From Pseudobdellovibrionaceae bacterium (lineage in GTDB: Bacteria > Bdellovibrionota > Bdellovibrionia > Bdellovibrionales > UBA1609): 64,000 nucleotides of DNA. The stretch is taken from positions 62,001 to 126,000 of the forward strand of contig JACKAN010000010.1 in assembly GCA_020635055.1 (NCBI GenBank), written 5' to 3'. The notes beneath the pieces are model-generated. The model was not told the origin of the DNA and searched no databases. It saw only the letters and a list, made by a program, of their open reading frames with translations. Shown one piece after another: positions 17,977-28,400 of this stretch. The translations under genes and the position numbers were made by a program. Position 1 is the stretch's first letter, and every line of letters starts with the position of its first letter.

Positions 17977-19272
17977 ATGAAGAACTTTAGCAACAGCTTT
18001 TTATTATTATTCTTGTTTACTTTAATAGCACACGCAGCAGAGGACTGTGAATCGTTGCTTTTAGATAATGAAAAATTAGCTATTGCGGAAGAGGCGCTTC
18101 CTATCCAAAGATATAAATATTTTGCAAATATTTACGGTGGCAAACTCTACGATGACTACTTTAATCAGAAGTGGTTAGAAAATCTTGTAAAGAAAAATCC
18201 TAGTTTAGATCAGTTTCTTTCTGCCCTACCGCCTTCAATTAGAAGAAGTCATACTCTTAGCATTGGCTCTAAAAGCACACAGTACGGGAGTTCAAGCAAA
18301 CCGAGGGCAATCCTGTCAAATTCTGACTCCACATTTCTTTTGACCTTTAGTGGAGATCCCAATCAAAGAGGCTATAGCAGCCTTGAAGTTGTGATTTATG
18401 ATAATTTAAAATTTGAATTTGTTCCTTTTGAAATATATATTGGAAAGAATAATAATTTAATAGGCCCTAAGAAAAATCCACGAAAATGTATAGCTTGCCA
18501 CGGAAAGGTATTTCGTCCAATTTGGAATGCTTATAGCTTCTGGCCTCGTTTTTATGGTAGTTCCAATAATTTCTCAAGCACATTTGGGCATTCTTTGTTG
18601 AAAGCTGAACAAAGTGCATTTGATGATTTTATCTTGCATGAGAGGCGCTTGGGGCGTTATAGGTATTTACTGGGGAACGAAACTTTACCACAAATAGAGG
18701 CTTTTAATTCCGCATTGACACTAAATCTTGCTCACTTAAACGTACTGCGGGTTAAAAAGTTAATTACAACTTTGACTGATTCTCAGCCGAATCTAAAATC
18801 TCTCATTAGATTTGTAATTGAGGATTTAGCAACTGACAAGCCCCCAAGAGACCTTCTCCCAATTTTGAATCCTAAAGAATCAAAACTATATACAAGCAAG
18901 ATTAAATCTATTCAAAGTGATATTAGATTTTTGTTGGACCTTAAACATAAGACTGATATCAAAGAACATATGAAAGCTGTCAACTTTAATAGTTCAATCT
19001 TTGAGTTTGAAAATATTTGGAGCCCAGAAGTAGGAGTGTGGCACCATGATGCGAATGTTGTTTTCCATAAATACCGCTCCAGCGATGAGAATATTAATAT
19101 GATTGAGATATATACGTTTAAGTTGGCGAATTTAAAATTCGTAATTGAAATACTTGGGGGCTCATCATTAGCTGAATGGTCTATGAGTACCGCCAATAAG
19201 CCTGGAGGCTTACCTTTTTACTCAACCCCCCTTAAGTCCGCCTGGAACTTTTTGTTAGATGAATTAAATTAA
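17977..19272 (+). CDS. Secreted CxxCH protein of unknown function
   Basis: About 431 residues from ATG 17977, chosen because it opens a good signal peptide (MKNFSNSFLLLFLFTLIAHA); an in-frame start at 17905 would bury it. One haem c-type motif, CIACH, is followed by RPIWNAYSFWPRFYGS. The CxACHG...RPxW...WPxxYGS pattern occurs in secreted proteins I associate with Bdellovibrio-like and myxobacterial genomes; their function is unknown to me. No second haem site is seen. The right inverted repeat starts 5 bp after the stop. Confidence 0.65.
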   Translation: MKNFSNSFLLLFLFTLIAHAAEDCESLLLDNEKLAIAEEALPIQRYKYFANIYGGKLYDDYFNQKWLENLVKKNPSLDQFLSALPPSIRRSHTLSIGSKSTQYGSSSKPRAILSNSDSTFLLTFSGDPNQRGYSSLEVVIYDNLKFEFVPFEIYIGKNNNLIGPKKNPRKCIACHGKVFRPIWNAYSFWPRFYGSSNNFSSTFGHSLLKAEQSAFDDFILHERRLGRYRYLLGNETLPQIEAFNSALTLNLAHLNVLRVKKLITTLTDSQPNLKSLIRFVIEDLATDKPPRDLLPILNPKESKLYTSKIKSIQSDIRFLLDLKHKTDIKEHMKAVNFNSSIFEFENIWSPEVGVWHHDANVVFHKYRSSDENINMIEIYTFKLANLKFVIEILGGSSLAEWSMSTANKPGGLPFYSTPLKSAWNFLLDELN

Positions 19273-19277
19273 TAGGC

Positions 19278-19313
19278 TCTCTTAAATAATTCGTGGATAA
19301 ATTTTTAGAATTT
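19278..19313. repeat. Right 36-bp inverted repeat of a two-gene block
   Basis: Reverse complement of 16427-16462 with 3 mismatches. It begins 5 bp after the stop codon of the CxxCH gene. Both repeats lie downstream of their neighbouring gene, so they could be element ends or shared 3' signals. Confidence 0.8.
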
Positions 19314-19567
19314 TTGGATTTAAAAATCTGTAACCGGTACACGGAGTTCATCCATCCTTGAAAACGCTAACTTTGACCATCTTCTTATGAATGCCTACGG
19401 GGCGAGGCCCCACGATCTGGGACGTAAGTTAAGAATTTCATGAATTTTCTACTCTAATGTGACTATTCAATCAGTTCAAAAAGTCACAAATACAAAAAAC
19501 AGTTTATAATTAGAGCAACCCTTTTTATATCCAATTTTTCTCAAAGGATAAAAAAGTCGAAGTACGT

Positions 19568-19951
19568 TTGGTCACTTCTGAAGTTTTTGCGAATTTTAGA
19601 ATGAGATCGATATTGAATGTGGGGAGGCTCGACGATTTACGGGCAAAGATGAAACGGGGCTCTTTCTATAGAGCTAAATATAATAAACCTGTTTACCGTC
19701 TGGGCTCAAAAAATAAAGCAAAAGTTACTATTGCGAATCGGTTAGCCCGCACCATATACAAGGTTTTGGGTGGGGCACCGTTCAAAGATATTTGTTATAT
19801 GCGGGGTGACCCTCATGAGTCTCAAGTTAAACGCTTAGTGGCTCAACTCAAAAATTTAGGTGTGGATATAAAATATAACAATCATCAGAGGATCGTATCT
19901 AGCGTGCGTAAAGTGACAGTCGAACAGACAGGCATTGTGATAAGCAGATAG
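19568..19951 (+). pseudogene. IS110/IS116-like transposase C-terminal remnant
   Basis: A 127-residue reading frame. SKNKAKVTIANRLARTIYKVL resembles the KAxVAxANKLARxIxxxL helix near the C-terminus of IS110-family (DEDD) transposases. The N-terminal catalytic DEDD domain and the rest of the element are missing. No ribosome binding site precedes it. It sits between the inverted-repeat block and yaiI, consistent with past transposition here. The family call rests on a short match. Confidence 0.5.
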
Positions 19952-20041
19952 CCTGAAATGATTAAAATAAAAACTCAGTAAAAGCGGCTACGCAGCTAAG
20001 GGCGATCTACGTCTTCGAACGGAAATTTACTTACTAGGCAA

Positions 20042-20106
20042 TAAATAATTCGCAAGAGTCATCTGATAGATTTTTTCAATGATTGAATAATTTGATCCAG
20101 CTTCCC
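20042..20106 (-). repeat. Intact copy of the yaiI 3'-end repeat (partner of 15296-15360)
   Basis: This copy covers the last 48 bases of yaiI and 17 bp beyond its stop. The second, decayed copy is at 15296-15360 in the same orientation. Confidence 0.7.
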
Positions 20107-20514
20107 TAAAAACTGTGAGCGATCCTGTTTGCCCATAATGCTGGGACCAGTTTTTGTGTTACCTAAGTCTCTCAAGTGAGCACTCAACTCTCTTGATGCA
20201 AGAGCCTCACCTATATTTTCCTCATCCAACTCGCGACCTTTGGGGCCAAGTACACGAGCTCCTTTCTTAATGCAGCGATCGGCCAATATTAAATCAGAAG
20301 TGACAAGGACATCTCCCCTTTGAATATTTTCAGCAATCCAATCATCAGCGGCATCAAAACTACCTGAAACCACTTTCATTACTATATCTTTATTTAATGG
20401 AATTTGAAGGTTCTGATTGGCTACTACAAAAACTTTTAATTGATATCTTGCAGCTACCTTATAGGTTTCTTCCTTTACAGCACAACCATCGGCGTCGATA
20501 TAAATATTTAACAT
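20059..20514 (-). CDS. yaiI: YaiI/YqxD family (DUF188, UPF0178) protein
   Basis: A 151-residue protein matching the DUF188 family over its whole length. IYIDADGCAVKEETYK at the N-terminus carries the conserved acidic residues of this PIN-like fold. VSGSFDAADDWIAENIQRGDVLVTSDLILADRCIKKGA and LGPKGRELDEENI are further hallmarks. A nuclease-like role has been proposed for the fold, but the function is not established. Its 3' end is duplicated in decayed form 4.7 kb away. Confidence 0.9.
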   Translation of the reverse strand: MLNIYIDADGCAVKEETYKVAARYQLKVFVVANQNLQIPLNKDIVMKVVSGSFDAADDWIAENIQRGDVLVTSDLILADRCIKKGARVLGPKGRELDEENIGEALASRELSAHLRDLGNTKTGPSIMGKQDRSQFLGKLDQIIQSLKKSIR

Positions 20515-21041
20515 TTGTGGATATTATCGATAATCTAGGCCGACTTCAACCTATGGCTGCCCTTGGTAGCCTAATTCTTTTGTGTCCGTTATGTTTTGAT
20601 AATGGTGGTGATCTTATTCAGTTTATGTTGGGTAAAGTAGATGTTTTGCGACGTGTGGTAAGCAATAAAGAAAAGCTCAATGAGATTTTTAAGCCTATCA
20701 ATCAATGGACAAAATCCTTGAAAATACTAATTTCACAGCGCCGGAGTTGCATTGCCGTACGAGCGCTTTAAGCCCAATAAATGATATTTACCTAAAGAAT
20801 TTGAGTTTAGGTGACGGCGCGAGAGGCAAACTATATGACAGTCATTCATTTGGTCCGCTCAACCCACTTTCCCTTTGATACATTTTAAAAAAAAAGATCC
20901 CCATTCATAATGAAACTTACCAGTACTATTATAGAAAATCATTTAAATTTGAAAAGCCATTATGCCAGCGAAATAGTTGGCTGGTCGCAACAATCAGACA
21001 AGGCTAATGTGACTAAAACTCAATGTAGTTAAAAATATTTT
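20515..21041. other. Intergenic stretch with one doubtful short ORF
   Basis: An 84-codon frame runs from GTG 20517 to 20771 on the plus strand (DNLGRLQPMAALGSLILLCP near its start). It would begin back-to-back with yaiI without room for a normal promoter, has no clear ribosome binding site and resembles nothing I know. It may be a gene remnant. The rest, to 21041, shows nothing I can support. Confidence 0.25.
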
Positions 21042-21590
21042 TCAATCAGCAGAATACTCAAACTGAATAAATTTACTGAGATCTATTCCTTCGGATAAAA
21101 TCGCGCCTGTCCGCAAGCTTTGAATTTGAAGATTAACCTTAATACTAATGCCCAATTGTGACTCACAGAGCAATCCAAGATCATCACCAATAGGGTTAGT
21201 TTTTCTAACCAATCTTGGATGGTAGACACCATAATAAAAATATAAATCTTCGCCATCACTATCTCTGGAGCTAGGTAAAATAGTAAACCTGCGAGTGAGT
21301 TCTCCAGCGTTGACCATTACTTCTGAAAACTCAATAAACACTTTGGTACTGTCTTCAGAGTTTGTTACCTTCAATGAGTATTCGATGTCGTCAACATTTA
21401 TTTGATAACCTATTTCTTTATATGCATTTATAAAATAATTCTCAATTTTGGCTGAAACCATCGAAGAAACAGCTTCCTTGGCCGATGTGCGAAGCCGAGG
21501 TAGATGCGACGTAATACATGCCTCATCACTATTGGCTGAAACCTTCCCAGTTACTAAAAATAAGACTAAAATTGCATATATCCTAAACAT
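21042..21590 (-). CDS. Secreted protein of unknown function
   Basis: About 182 residues from ATG 21590, preceded by a strong GGGGGAG and opening a signal peptide (MFRIYAILVLFLVTGKVSA); an ATG 33 bp upstream would place a charged stretch before it. The mature part has two cysteines (EACITS, LLCESQ) and no recognised motif. It is the last host gene before the island. Confidence 0.6.
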   Translation of the reverse strand: MFRIYAILVLFLVTGKVSANSDEACITSHLPRLRTSAKEAVSSMVSAKIENYFINAYKEIGYQINVDDIEYSLKVTNSEDSTKVFIEFSEVMVNAGELTRRFTILPSSRDSDGEDLYFYYGVYHPRLVRKTNPIGDDLGLLCESQLGISIKVNLQIQSLRTGAILSEGIDLSKFIQFEYSAD

Positions 21591-22089
21591 GCCCCTCTCC
21601 CCCTTAAACTTTTTCATGTGCATCTGGAAGTTTGATGCTTTATTTCCAATGCCAGAAAAATTATCCTATTCAAAAAAAAATTAAACTCAGTCTGTAATAG
21701 AACTCAAATGTTGTCAATAAACCTAATCATATCGGGCCTGATTTTGGCCATATACATTAAGAATTACTGATTTTAAGCTGATAATTATCAGGTTGGACTA
21801 AAATTTAAAAGCATTTAGAATTCCTGTTCATCATTCAGGCTTTCTGAAAAATCCAATAAAGGCTTGAAAATATTTTAAACAAAATAAATAAAAGAGATTA
21901 AGTAAAGTCGACTTCAAAATTTAATACCAACTGGAAAGAGGAAGTAAGTATCCAATCTTGGTATCATTTTATTTTTTTGTGGATAACCTTTAGATCGGCT
22001 GCGCCGATGTGTTCGATTCCGTTGGCATATACCTTTCTATTCTGCGACTGTGAGTGATAAAGTTCATAGTGTCTTCTTTGGACGAAAAA
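21591..22089. other. Intergenic stretch before the split tRNA
   Basis: About 500 bp, AT-rich, no supportable gene. It ends at the 3' terminus of the disrupted tRNA-Leu, so any terminator of the old tRNA gene should lie here; a T-rich run on the minus strand at about 22085-22089 is the only candidate. Confidence 0.4.
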
Positions 22090-22163
22090 TGGTGCCCGAG
22101 GCCAGACTTGAACTGGCACGTCCGGTAAGGGACCCAGGATTTTAAGTCCTGTGCGTCTACCAA
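22090..22163 (-). pseudogene. 3' part of host tRNA-Leu(UAA), split by the island (left junction)
   Basis: The minus strand carries tRNA-Leu from the D-loop to the encoded CCA (22090-22092): part of the D-arm, the anticodon arm CAGGA-CTTAAAA-TCCTG, variable arm, T-arm GCCAG-TTCAAGT-CTGGC, and acceptor strand CTCGGGC. The 5' acceptor strand and the start of the D-arm are absent; foreign sequence begins at 22164. The missing piece is at 52610-52624, whose GCCCGAG pairs exactly with this CTCGGGC. Confidence 0.92.
22140..22163 (-). repeat. Left attachment core (24 bp identical to 52586-52609)
   Basis: Twenty-four identical bases covering the tRNA-Leu D-loop, anticodon stem and anticodon loop occur here and at 52586-52609. 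Identity ends on both sides in each copy, defining the crossover region of the island. Confidence 0.92.
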
Positions 22164-22506
22164 AGTAAAAAATCCCCAATGATATCTGATAGATATGGAC
22201 TTATTAAATTGAACCAAATTTGCTAGACTAAAATCAAGGATGGCCAATAGCCTGAAATTATTGAGTAATTTCAAGTACTTTGAGTAATATTCTGTTTTTT
22301 AAACCAGACTTAAATGGTCAGGTTTTAAGCTTTTGATATTGCTTAGATTTTTAAAAGTTGAGTAAAAGAGTTTTGAATTGGTTTTGGTCTGAAATGACCT
22401 ATGAAATAGAATTTTTTTTGAAAAAAATTGCGAAGAGCCAATAGCTTTGAATTGAGTCATTTATCTAACAGGTACCCTCCCCCAGTTAAGTTTTACTTTT
22501 AGGAAC
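22164..22506. other. Left arm of the island, non-coding
   Basis: About 340 bp without a gene. TTGAGTAA occurs three times in the same direction (22261, 22280, 22358), and CTTAAA/TTTAAG (22309-22314 and 22324-22329) echoes the anticodon-loop sequence of the core. These could be recombinase arm sites (inference). Confidence 0.45.
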
Positions 22507-23097
22507 TTACGGCGTCACAGGCGGATAGGGTGTTTTTGAGCGAGCTTCAATAAGAGCACTTGACCACCAATATAATTGATCCAGGAGCTTACTCATAGTT
22601 GACAAATAGCGTTCTGGCTCAATGAGTTTGCCTTTGTCATCAAATAGATTCCTAGCCCCAGAAAATGCAACGGACTCTCGAATCACTATTGCGTGAAGTT
22701 CTGCAAAAACTAACCGAAGCTGTTCCGTCGCTCTAAAGCCTCCTGAATGTCCACCATATGAAATAACACCAATAGCTTTTGCTGCCCAAGGCGTAAAAAG
22801 AAGATCAATGACGTGCTTGATTGATGCGGGAAAACTATGATTATACTCTGGGACAACTACAAGAAATGCATCAGCCTGCTCAACTCTCTCTTTAAGAGAG
22901 ACAATTCCTGGCAGAGGTTCTTTGGTGTAATGAGCTGGTAGGTCAAACTTTAGAGGGTCAATTAGATCTAGTTCAAATTCTGAACGTAGCCGAATTTGTT
23001 CTGCAGCCCAATTTGCAACAATATCACAAAAACGCCCGTTCCTCGTACTTCCATAGATTAATCCAAGTCGAATTTTTTTATTTGATGTTGAATTCAT
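22507..23097 (-). CDS. NADPH-dependent FMN reductase family protein
   Basis: A 196-residue flavodoxin-fold protein. GLIYGSTRNGRF near the N-terminus is the phosphate-binding loop for FMN; VVPEYNHSFPASIKHVID and ISYGGHSGG complete the family signature (ArsH/azoreductase/YieF type). It probably reduces quinones, azo compounds or metals at the expense of NADPH. Its ATG overlaps the stop of the MFS gene (ATGA), so the two are translationally coupled, and it may condition the pump substrate. Confidence 0.88.
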   Translation of the reverse strand: MNSTSNKKIRLGLIYGSTRNGRFCDIVANWAAEQIRLRSEFELDLIDPLKFDLPAHYTKEPLPGIVSLKERVEQADAFLVVVPEYNHSFPASIKHVIDLLFTPWAAKAIGVISYGGHSGGFRATEQLRLVFAELHAIVIRESVAFSGARNLFDDKGKLIEPERYLSTMSKLLDQLYWWSSALIEARSKTPYPPVTP

Positions 23098-24743
23098 AAG
23101 ATCTCCTTCATAACTTCTTCTGGATGATTAGTTTCTCGTAGCGGAATTTCTCTTAGAAAAAGGGTCAACATGGTTGCTAAAAAAATAATTCCCGTAGCTA
23201 CAATAAAAACCTGATGAAGAGAATTAGAGAGAGCTATTTTTGCAGCTTGTTGAACGGAGCCGAGAAACTCCATCTTATTGACTATGTTCTCATGAGAAAA
23301 CAGTGACTCCAGTTGATCGAAAGACTCTGCCCCCAAAAATGTTTGTGGATTATTTAGGCGAGAAAGCATAGTTTGAGGAATCTTTGAAAAAACTTCAGGA
23401 GAAATCACTTGACGAAAACTTGGGCCAAATTGGTTAGCCAAAATGCTGCCAAATAAAGCTACCCCTAAAGAGCCACCCACAGTTCGCATTAACTGTAGAG
23501 TTGATGTTGCTGTGCCAACAAGTTGATGTTTTACGGCATTCTGGACTGAAACACTGAATACAGGCATTGCGGCTCCAAGCCCAATACCTAGAATAACTGC
23601 ATTAGTAATTACTGTTTCATAGGTGGTTGTCACGCTCATCATTGATACTAAATAAAGTCCAATGGTCGTAATAACCATACCAAGCACAGCAAAAGGTTTA
23701 TATTTTCCAAACTTTGAAATTGCATGTCCAGATATTGTGGCAGTTATAACGAGAGAAATTGTTAAAGGCATTAATATTTTTCCGCTTTCAGTAGCAGTTG
23801 ATCCTAATACTGATTGAACGAAAAGTGGGATAAAAAGAGTTGCACCAAACATTGCAACAGCACTTAATGCGGCAGCAACTACGGAAACTGAGAAAACCGA
23901 ATTACAGAAGAGTTGAAGCGGTAGAATTGGGTGACTTGCTGTAGATTCGATTCGAAAAAAAATAAAACCAGAGACCAAGCTAATAGCCATAAGTGAGAGT
24001 ATTGTCGGTGAGGTCCAGGGGTAGGCTGGGCCTTCCATGCTTAGTCCTAGCAAAAAAGGCACGAGGGTTGTGACTAAAGCAAGAGAGCCTGCATAGTCAA
24101 TTTTAAATCCCTCTTCTTTCTTCGGTCGAATATGAGGAAAGAAAAGCACCATAATAAATGTAGCTAGTGCTCCAACGGGAACATTGACATAGAATGCATA
24201 ACGCCAACCTGGACCATCTGTGAGATATCCACCTATGAGTGGACCAATTACACTCGATAAACCAAAAACAGACCCCATAAGGCCCATGACTCGTCCACGT
24301 TTGGCCGGAGGGTATAGGTCAGCAATAACCGACCAAACCATAACCTGCATAATTCCGGCTCCCATACCTTGCAACCCACGAAATGCAATGAGCTGAATAA
24401 TGCTTTGGGAGGCACCACAAAGAACACTGGCAATCACAAACCAAATAATTCCTAGAAGGAGAAAAAACTTTCGACCATAAATATCACTGAGTTTCCCGGC
24501 AATGGGTAAAACCACAGTTGAAGCAATTAAATAAGAGGTGAATACTCCGGAGTAGTGTTCAAAACCATGTAGTTCAGATACAATTCTTGGCATTGCAGTC
24601 CCAACGATGGTCTGGTCGAGAGATGCCATAAACATAGCAAGCATAGCTCCAGCCATCGTTGCAAAAACTGCACGAGATGAAAGGTCGTAATAAGATGTAG
24701 TATTTTTAGAAACAACATCTGAACCAGTGGATTTACTCTCCAT
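23094..24743 (-). CDS. DHA2-family MFS drug efflux transporter (14 TM)
   Basis: About 549 residues from ATG 24743, preceded by AGGAT; a start at 24803 would overlap sodB by 44 bp. FMASLDQTIVGTAMPRIVSEL in the first helix and SDIYGRKFFLLLGI in the first cytoplasmic loop are hallmarks of EmrB/QacA-type proton antiporters. GPLIGGYLTDGPGWRYAFYVNVPVG is motif C. It lies between sodB and the FMN reductase in one operon and probably exports a toxic organic compound. Confidence 0.9.
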   Translation of the reverse strand: MESKSTGSDVVSKNTTSYYDLSSRAVFATMAGAMLAMFMASLDQTIVGTAMPRIVSELHGFEHYSGVFTSYLIASTVVLPIAGKLSDIYGRKFFLLLGIIWFVIASVLCGASQSIIQLIAFRGLQGMGAGIMQVMVWSVIADLYPPAKRGRVMGLMGSVFGLSSVIGPLIGGYLTDGPGWRYAFYVNVPVGALATFIMVLFFPHIRPKKEEGFKIDYAGSLALVTTLVPFLLGLSMEGPAYPWTSPTILSLMAISLVSGFIFFRIESTASHPILPLQLFCNSVFSVSVVAAALSAVAMFGATLFIPLFVQSVLGSTATESGKILMPLTISLVITATISGHAISKFGKYKPFAVLGMVITTIGLYLVSMMSVTTTYETVITNAVILGIGLGAAMPVFSVSVQNAVKHQLVGTATSTLQLMRTVGGSLGVALFGSILANQFGPSFRQVISPEVFSKIPQTMLSRLNNPQTFLGAESFDQLESLFSHENIVNKMEFLGSVQQAAKIALSNSLHQVFIVATGIIFLATMLTLFLREIPLRETNHPEEVMKEIL

Positions 24744-24759
24744 TCTGTATCCTAAAAAA

Positions 24760-25356
24760 TTAGTTTGAGACCTTGAACGAATTTTCCCAACACTTTCCAG
24801 CAAAGTCCCAGTTCAGAACTGATTTCAAAGTATTTAAATATTTGGCACGGTCATTTCGATAATCAATGTAGTAAGCATGTTCCCAAACATCTATTGTCAA
24901 GAGGGGATGCTTACTGTTTTTTATTGGCGTTTCTCCATTGGCTGTGGTTTCAATTGCTATTGAACCATCACTATTCTTAATTAGCCAAGTCCAACCAGAG
25001 CCAAAAACCCCAACGGCAGACTCTACAAACTTGTCATTAAATACATCAAGAGAACCAAAAGTATCATTGATTGCATTAGCAAGAGGACCTTGAGGAGTTG
25101 TTTTAGAGGCAGAAAGACAGTTCCAAAAAAACGAATGGTTCCAGTGTTGGGCAGCATTGTTGAAGATGCCATCACTTGAAGATTTAACTATTTCCTCCAA
25201 TTCCATTTTTTCAAACTCAGTTCCAACAATCATATTATTAAGCTTATCAACATAGGCTTTGTGGTGTTTTCCATGATGATAGTCAAAAGTCTCAGCCGAG
25301 AATGTTGGCATCAAAGCATCTTTTGCAAATGGAAGTGTTGGTAAAATGTGTTGCAT
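24760..25356 (-). CDS. sodB: Superoxide dismutase, Fe/Mn family
   Basis: 198 residues from ATG 25356, chosen because AAGGAG lies 7 bp upstream. All metal ligands are visible: His in FDYHHGKHH, His in AAQHWNHSFFW, and Asp and His in DVWEHAYYIDYRN. The AAQHWNHSFFW form favours iron. It lacks a signal peptide, so it is cytoplasmic. It starts the operon sodB-MFS-FMN reductase, linking it to redox-active toxin stress. Confidence 0.93.
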   Translation of the reverse strand: MQHILPTLPFAKDALMPTFSAETFDYHHGKHHKAYVDKLNNMIVGTEFEKMELEEIVKSSSDGIFNNAAQHWNHSFFWNCLSASKTTPQGPLANAINDTFGSLDVFNDKFVESAVGVFGSGWTWLIKNSDGSIAIETTANGETPIKNSKHPLLTIDVWEHAYYIDYRNDRAKYLNTLKSVLNWDFAGKCWENSFKVSN

Positions 25357-25424
25357 ATTTCTCTCCTTTATCAAAATTTCTTTTATACAAAGACAAATTA
25401 CTGTCTCGAATTATCTATACTATT

Positions 25425-28400
25425 TTAAGTTAGTACATCAGGTGAATAAGTCTTAGCATTTAGTGATTCCTGTTCTTTTTCGTTACTTGGTTTAGAGCCT
25501 ACTTTTCTAGCGACCCATCTTCTTAATCTCTCTAAATAAAAATATGTTTGAGGAGTTAAGAAGAAAGTAAAAAAGATAGAGGCCAAAACACCGCCAACAA
25601 TAACAGCTCCCATTGCAGCTTTCGCCAAATTTGTATCCCAAAGCTGAGGAAGTGCCCCAAATACAATAGCGACTGAAGTCATAAGAACTGCACGAAATTT
25701 TATTTTGATACCTAACCACAAGGCATCATGAATTGGTATATTTGGATTCTTTTCTATGGCAACCTCAACTTCTTCAAGGATCAGAATGGCATTGTTCACA
25801 GCTAACCCAACTAACATTACAAAACCAAGCATTGAGGCAATATTAATTGAAAAATCTAAGAAGAATAATATCAAAAATACACCTGAAAAGGATGTAATAA
25901 TGGATGTTGCAATTGTAAATGGATGAACAAAGGAATTCATAATGGCAGCCAAAATCATATAAGTCAGAATAATGGCCAGTAAAAAGGCTTTCATGATTTC
26001 TTGCCCTGACTCCTCTTGGCTTTCGGCGTTTCCAACAAATGCATAGCTAGCCCCTTCATTAAAGGACAATTTATCTATTTCTTTTGTTAAATCAGACTGA
26101 ACAACACCCGCCGTAGATTTTGCTAAAAAGCCGTTTAATTGAATAACCCTATGCCGATCTCTTCTTAGTATTGTTGGTACAGAGCTAGCCATTTTAAAAT
26201 CACCTAATTCTGTGACGGGAACTAGACCCGTATTAGATATAATAAAAAGGTCTTTCATTGAATCCGTCGAATTGATGTATTCATCTGCAACTTTAACAAC
26301 AATGTCGTACTCTTCTCCATTTTCACGAAAAATATTTGTATCATCGCCATAAATAGAAGAGCGGAATATGCTCCCTATTTGAGCACTAGTTAATCCATAC
26401 TTTTCAATCTTTGAAGCATTTGGGAAGAATTTCATTTCTTCCTTGGGTGTTTTATATGATGAAGTGACCGATCTAAAATATCCAGAGTCTTTCATTACTT
26501 TCATGACTTTTTGAGACAAAGAAACCATTTCGTCATAGTTATTTCCACTGATATTTATAGAGATATCACCGCTCGCACGACCTCCTCCACCATCGCCTCT
26601 TTTTATCTCGACTTCAGCATTTGGAATTCGTGCCAATTTTGGAGTAATGATTTCGATAAGGTCTGTATCTGCTCGACTTCTTTCAGCTCCAGGCACCAAT
26701 ATGGCGATGACAGAAGCATTTTGTTCACCATCTTGACCTAAAATAGTGAGAACAGATTCTACTTCAGGCATTCCTTTGAATAAAACTTCAACCTGTTTTG
26801 CGACCTCTTCAGATTCTTCCACTCTTGTCCCAAGTGGCATAGTTAATACAACTTCTAACCTATCTCGGTCAGAGGTAGGTATAAATTCATTACCTACATA
26901 AGGAACAACAGTAAAGGCACCTATGAAAAGAATAACTACAACTATGATTGAAGTCTTTGGAAAGCGAAATATAGTGTCAAAAAACAGTTTGTACTCTGCT
27001 AAAAGAAAATTCACAAATTTTTCTGAAGTCTGAACAAGCCAGTTTTTCTTCGCCTCTTTATTCTTGGGTCTGAGCAACAACGCACACAGCATTGGTGTCA
27101 GAGAAAATGAGGCAATCAAAGAAAAAATTGTTGCATAGACCACTGTCATACCAAACTGAAGCATAAATTGGCCAATCAACCCTCCCATAAATGCAATTGG
27201 TGTAAACACAACAAGGTTGGTTCCACCAGCGGCAAGGACAGGTACAACAACAGCCTTAGTGCCATCAACAGCCGCTTTAACTGGGCTGTCGCCTCGATCT
27301 AAGTATTCCAAAATACTTTCGATGATAACAATTGCATTAGCTATGAGTGTTCCGAGCGAAGTTGCTATTGCCAAAAGTGTAATAAAGTTGATTGTAAAAC
27401 CGCTTTTCTCCATTCCGAACATTGCAGAAACAATAGATGTCGGAATCACAATCGCGGAAATAACAGTGACCCGCCAGTCTCCTGTAAAAAAGAGGAGAAC
27501 AAAAATAGTTAGAATAATACCTAGTAAAACGCTGTTAAATGTATTTTGTGTCTCTCTTGAGATGACTTCTGAGCGATCCAGTGCAATCTCAAGGCTCATT
27601 CCATCTTCTAGAATACTCTTCACCTGGGGAAGTAATTTGCGGACCCCACTGGCCACACGAATATCGTTACCATCAGCAATTTTTTTAACAGATAGTGAGA
27701 CAACATTTTGTCCATTAAATCTGGCTCCCGTGTCTTTGTCGGATGCCCCATCATACACTCTGGCAATTTGAGAAAGTGGAAAACTATTTCCATCTGAGGT
27801 AGTTAAACGAAGGTTTGCAATCTCCTCTATGCTTTCAAATTCACCTTCGAACCTAACATCTACAGTTGTGCGAGATCTATCAATACTTCCCGCAGGGACA
27901 GTTAAATTTCTGGACTTCATCTGTTCAATAACTTTATCAATAGAAATGAAGTATTGCTTCATCAAATCAGGAAACAGCTCGACTCGAATCTGCCGCTCCC
28001 TTCCTCCAAAAATATCAACCTGTCCAACACCAGTGATTTTACTAAATTGATTTTTAAGCTTAACATCCGCAAACTCATAAAGCTCAGTTGGACTGTGAGT
28101 TTTGCTCGTTAAAATAAGATCCACAACAGGTTGTGAGAATGGGTCCACCTTTTGAACAATAGGACGGTCCATATCATCGGGTAATTCATTAAGTATCGCC
28201 TCTACCTTATCTTTGACCTCGATGAGTTTATTATTGACATCTGCGGTCAAGTAAAACTCAACCATGACATAGCCCGCACTTTCAAAGGAGCGGCTTTCAA
28301 TTTTTTTAATTTCTGAAATTTCAACAACAGAGTCTTCAATTTTTTTAATGGCTTGTGTTTCTATCTCTAACGGCGAAGCCCCAGGATATACGACATTCAC

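Noticed and set aside
16290..19440. Weak similarity between 16290-16325 and 19400-19435 that might suggest integron attC sites
   Set aside because: The match is short and gapped, lacks the attC core sites, and no integron integrase is present.
21964..22274. Two overlapping minus-strand ORFs over the left tRNA fragment
   Set aside because: They run through tRNA sequence, so the frames are chance.
27217..27771. Plus-strand ORF of 184 codons inside the RND gene
   Set aside because: The long opposite frame is a by-product of the RND coding sequence; it has low-complexity Ser/Thr-rich content and no known motif.
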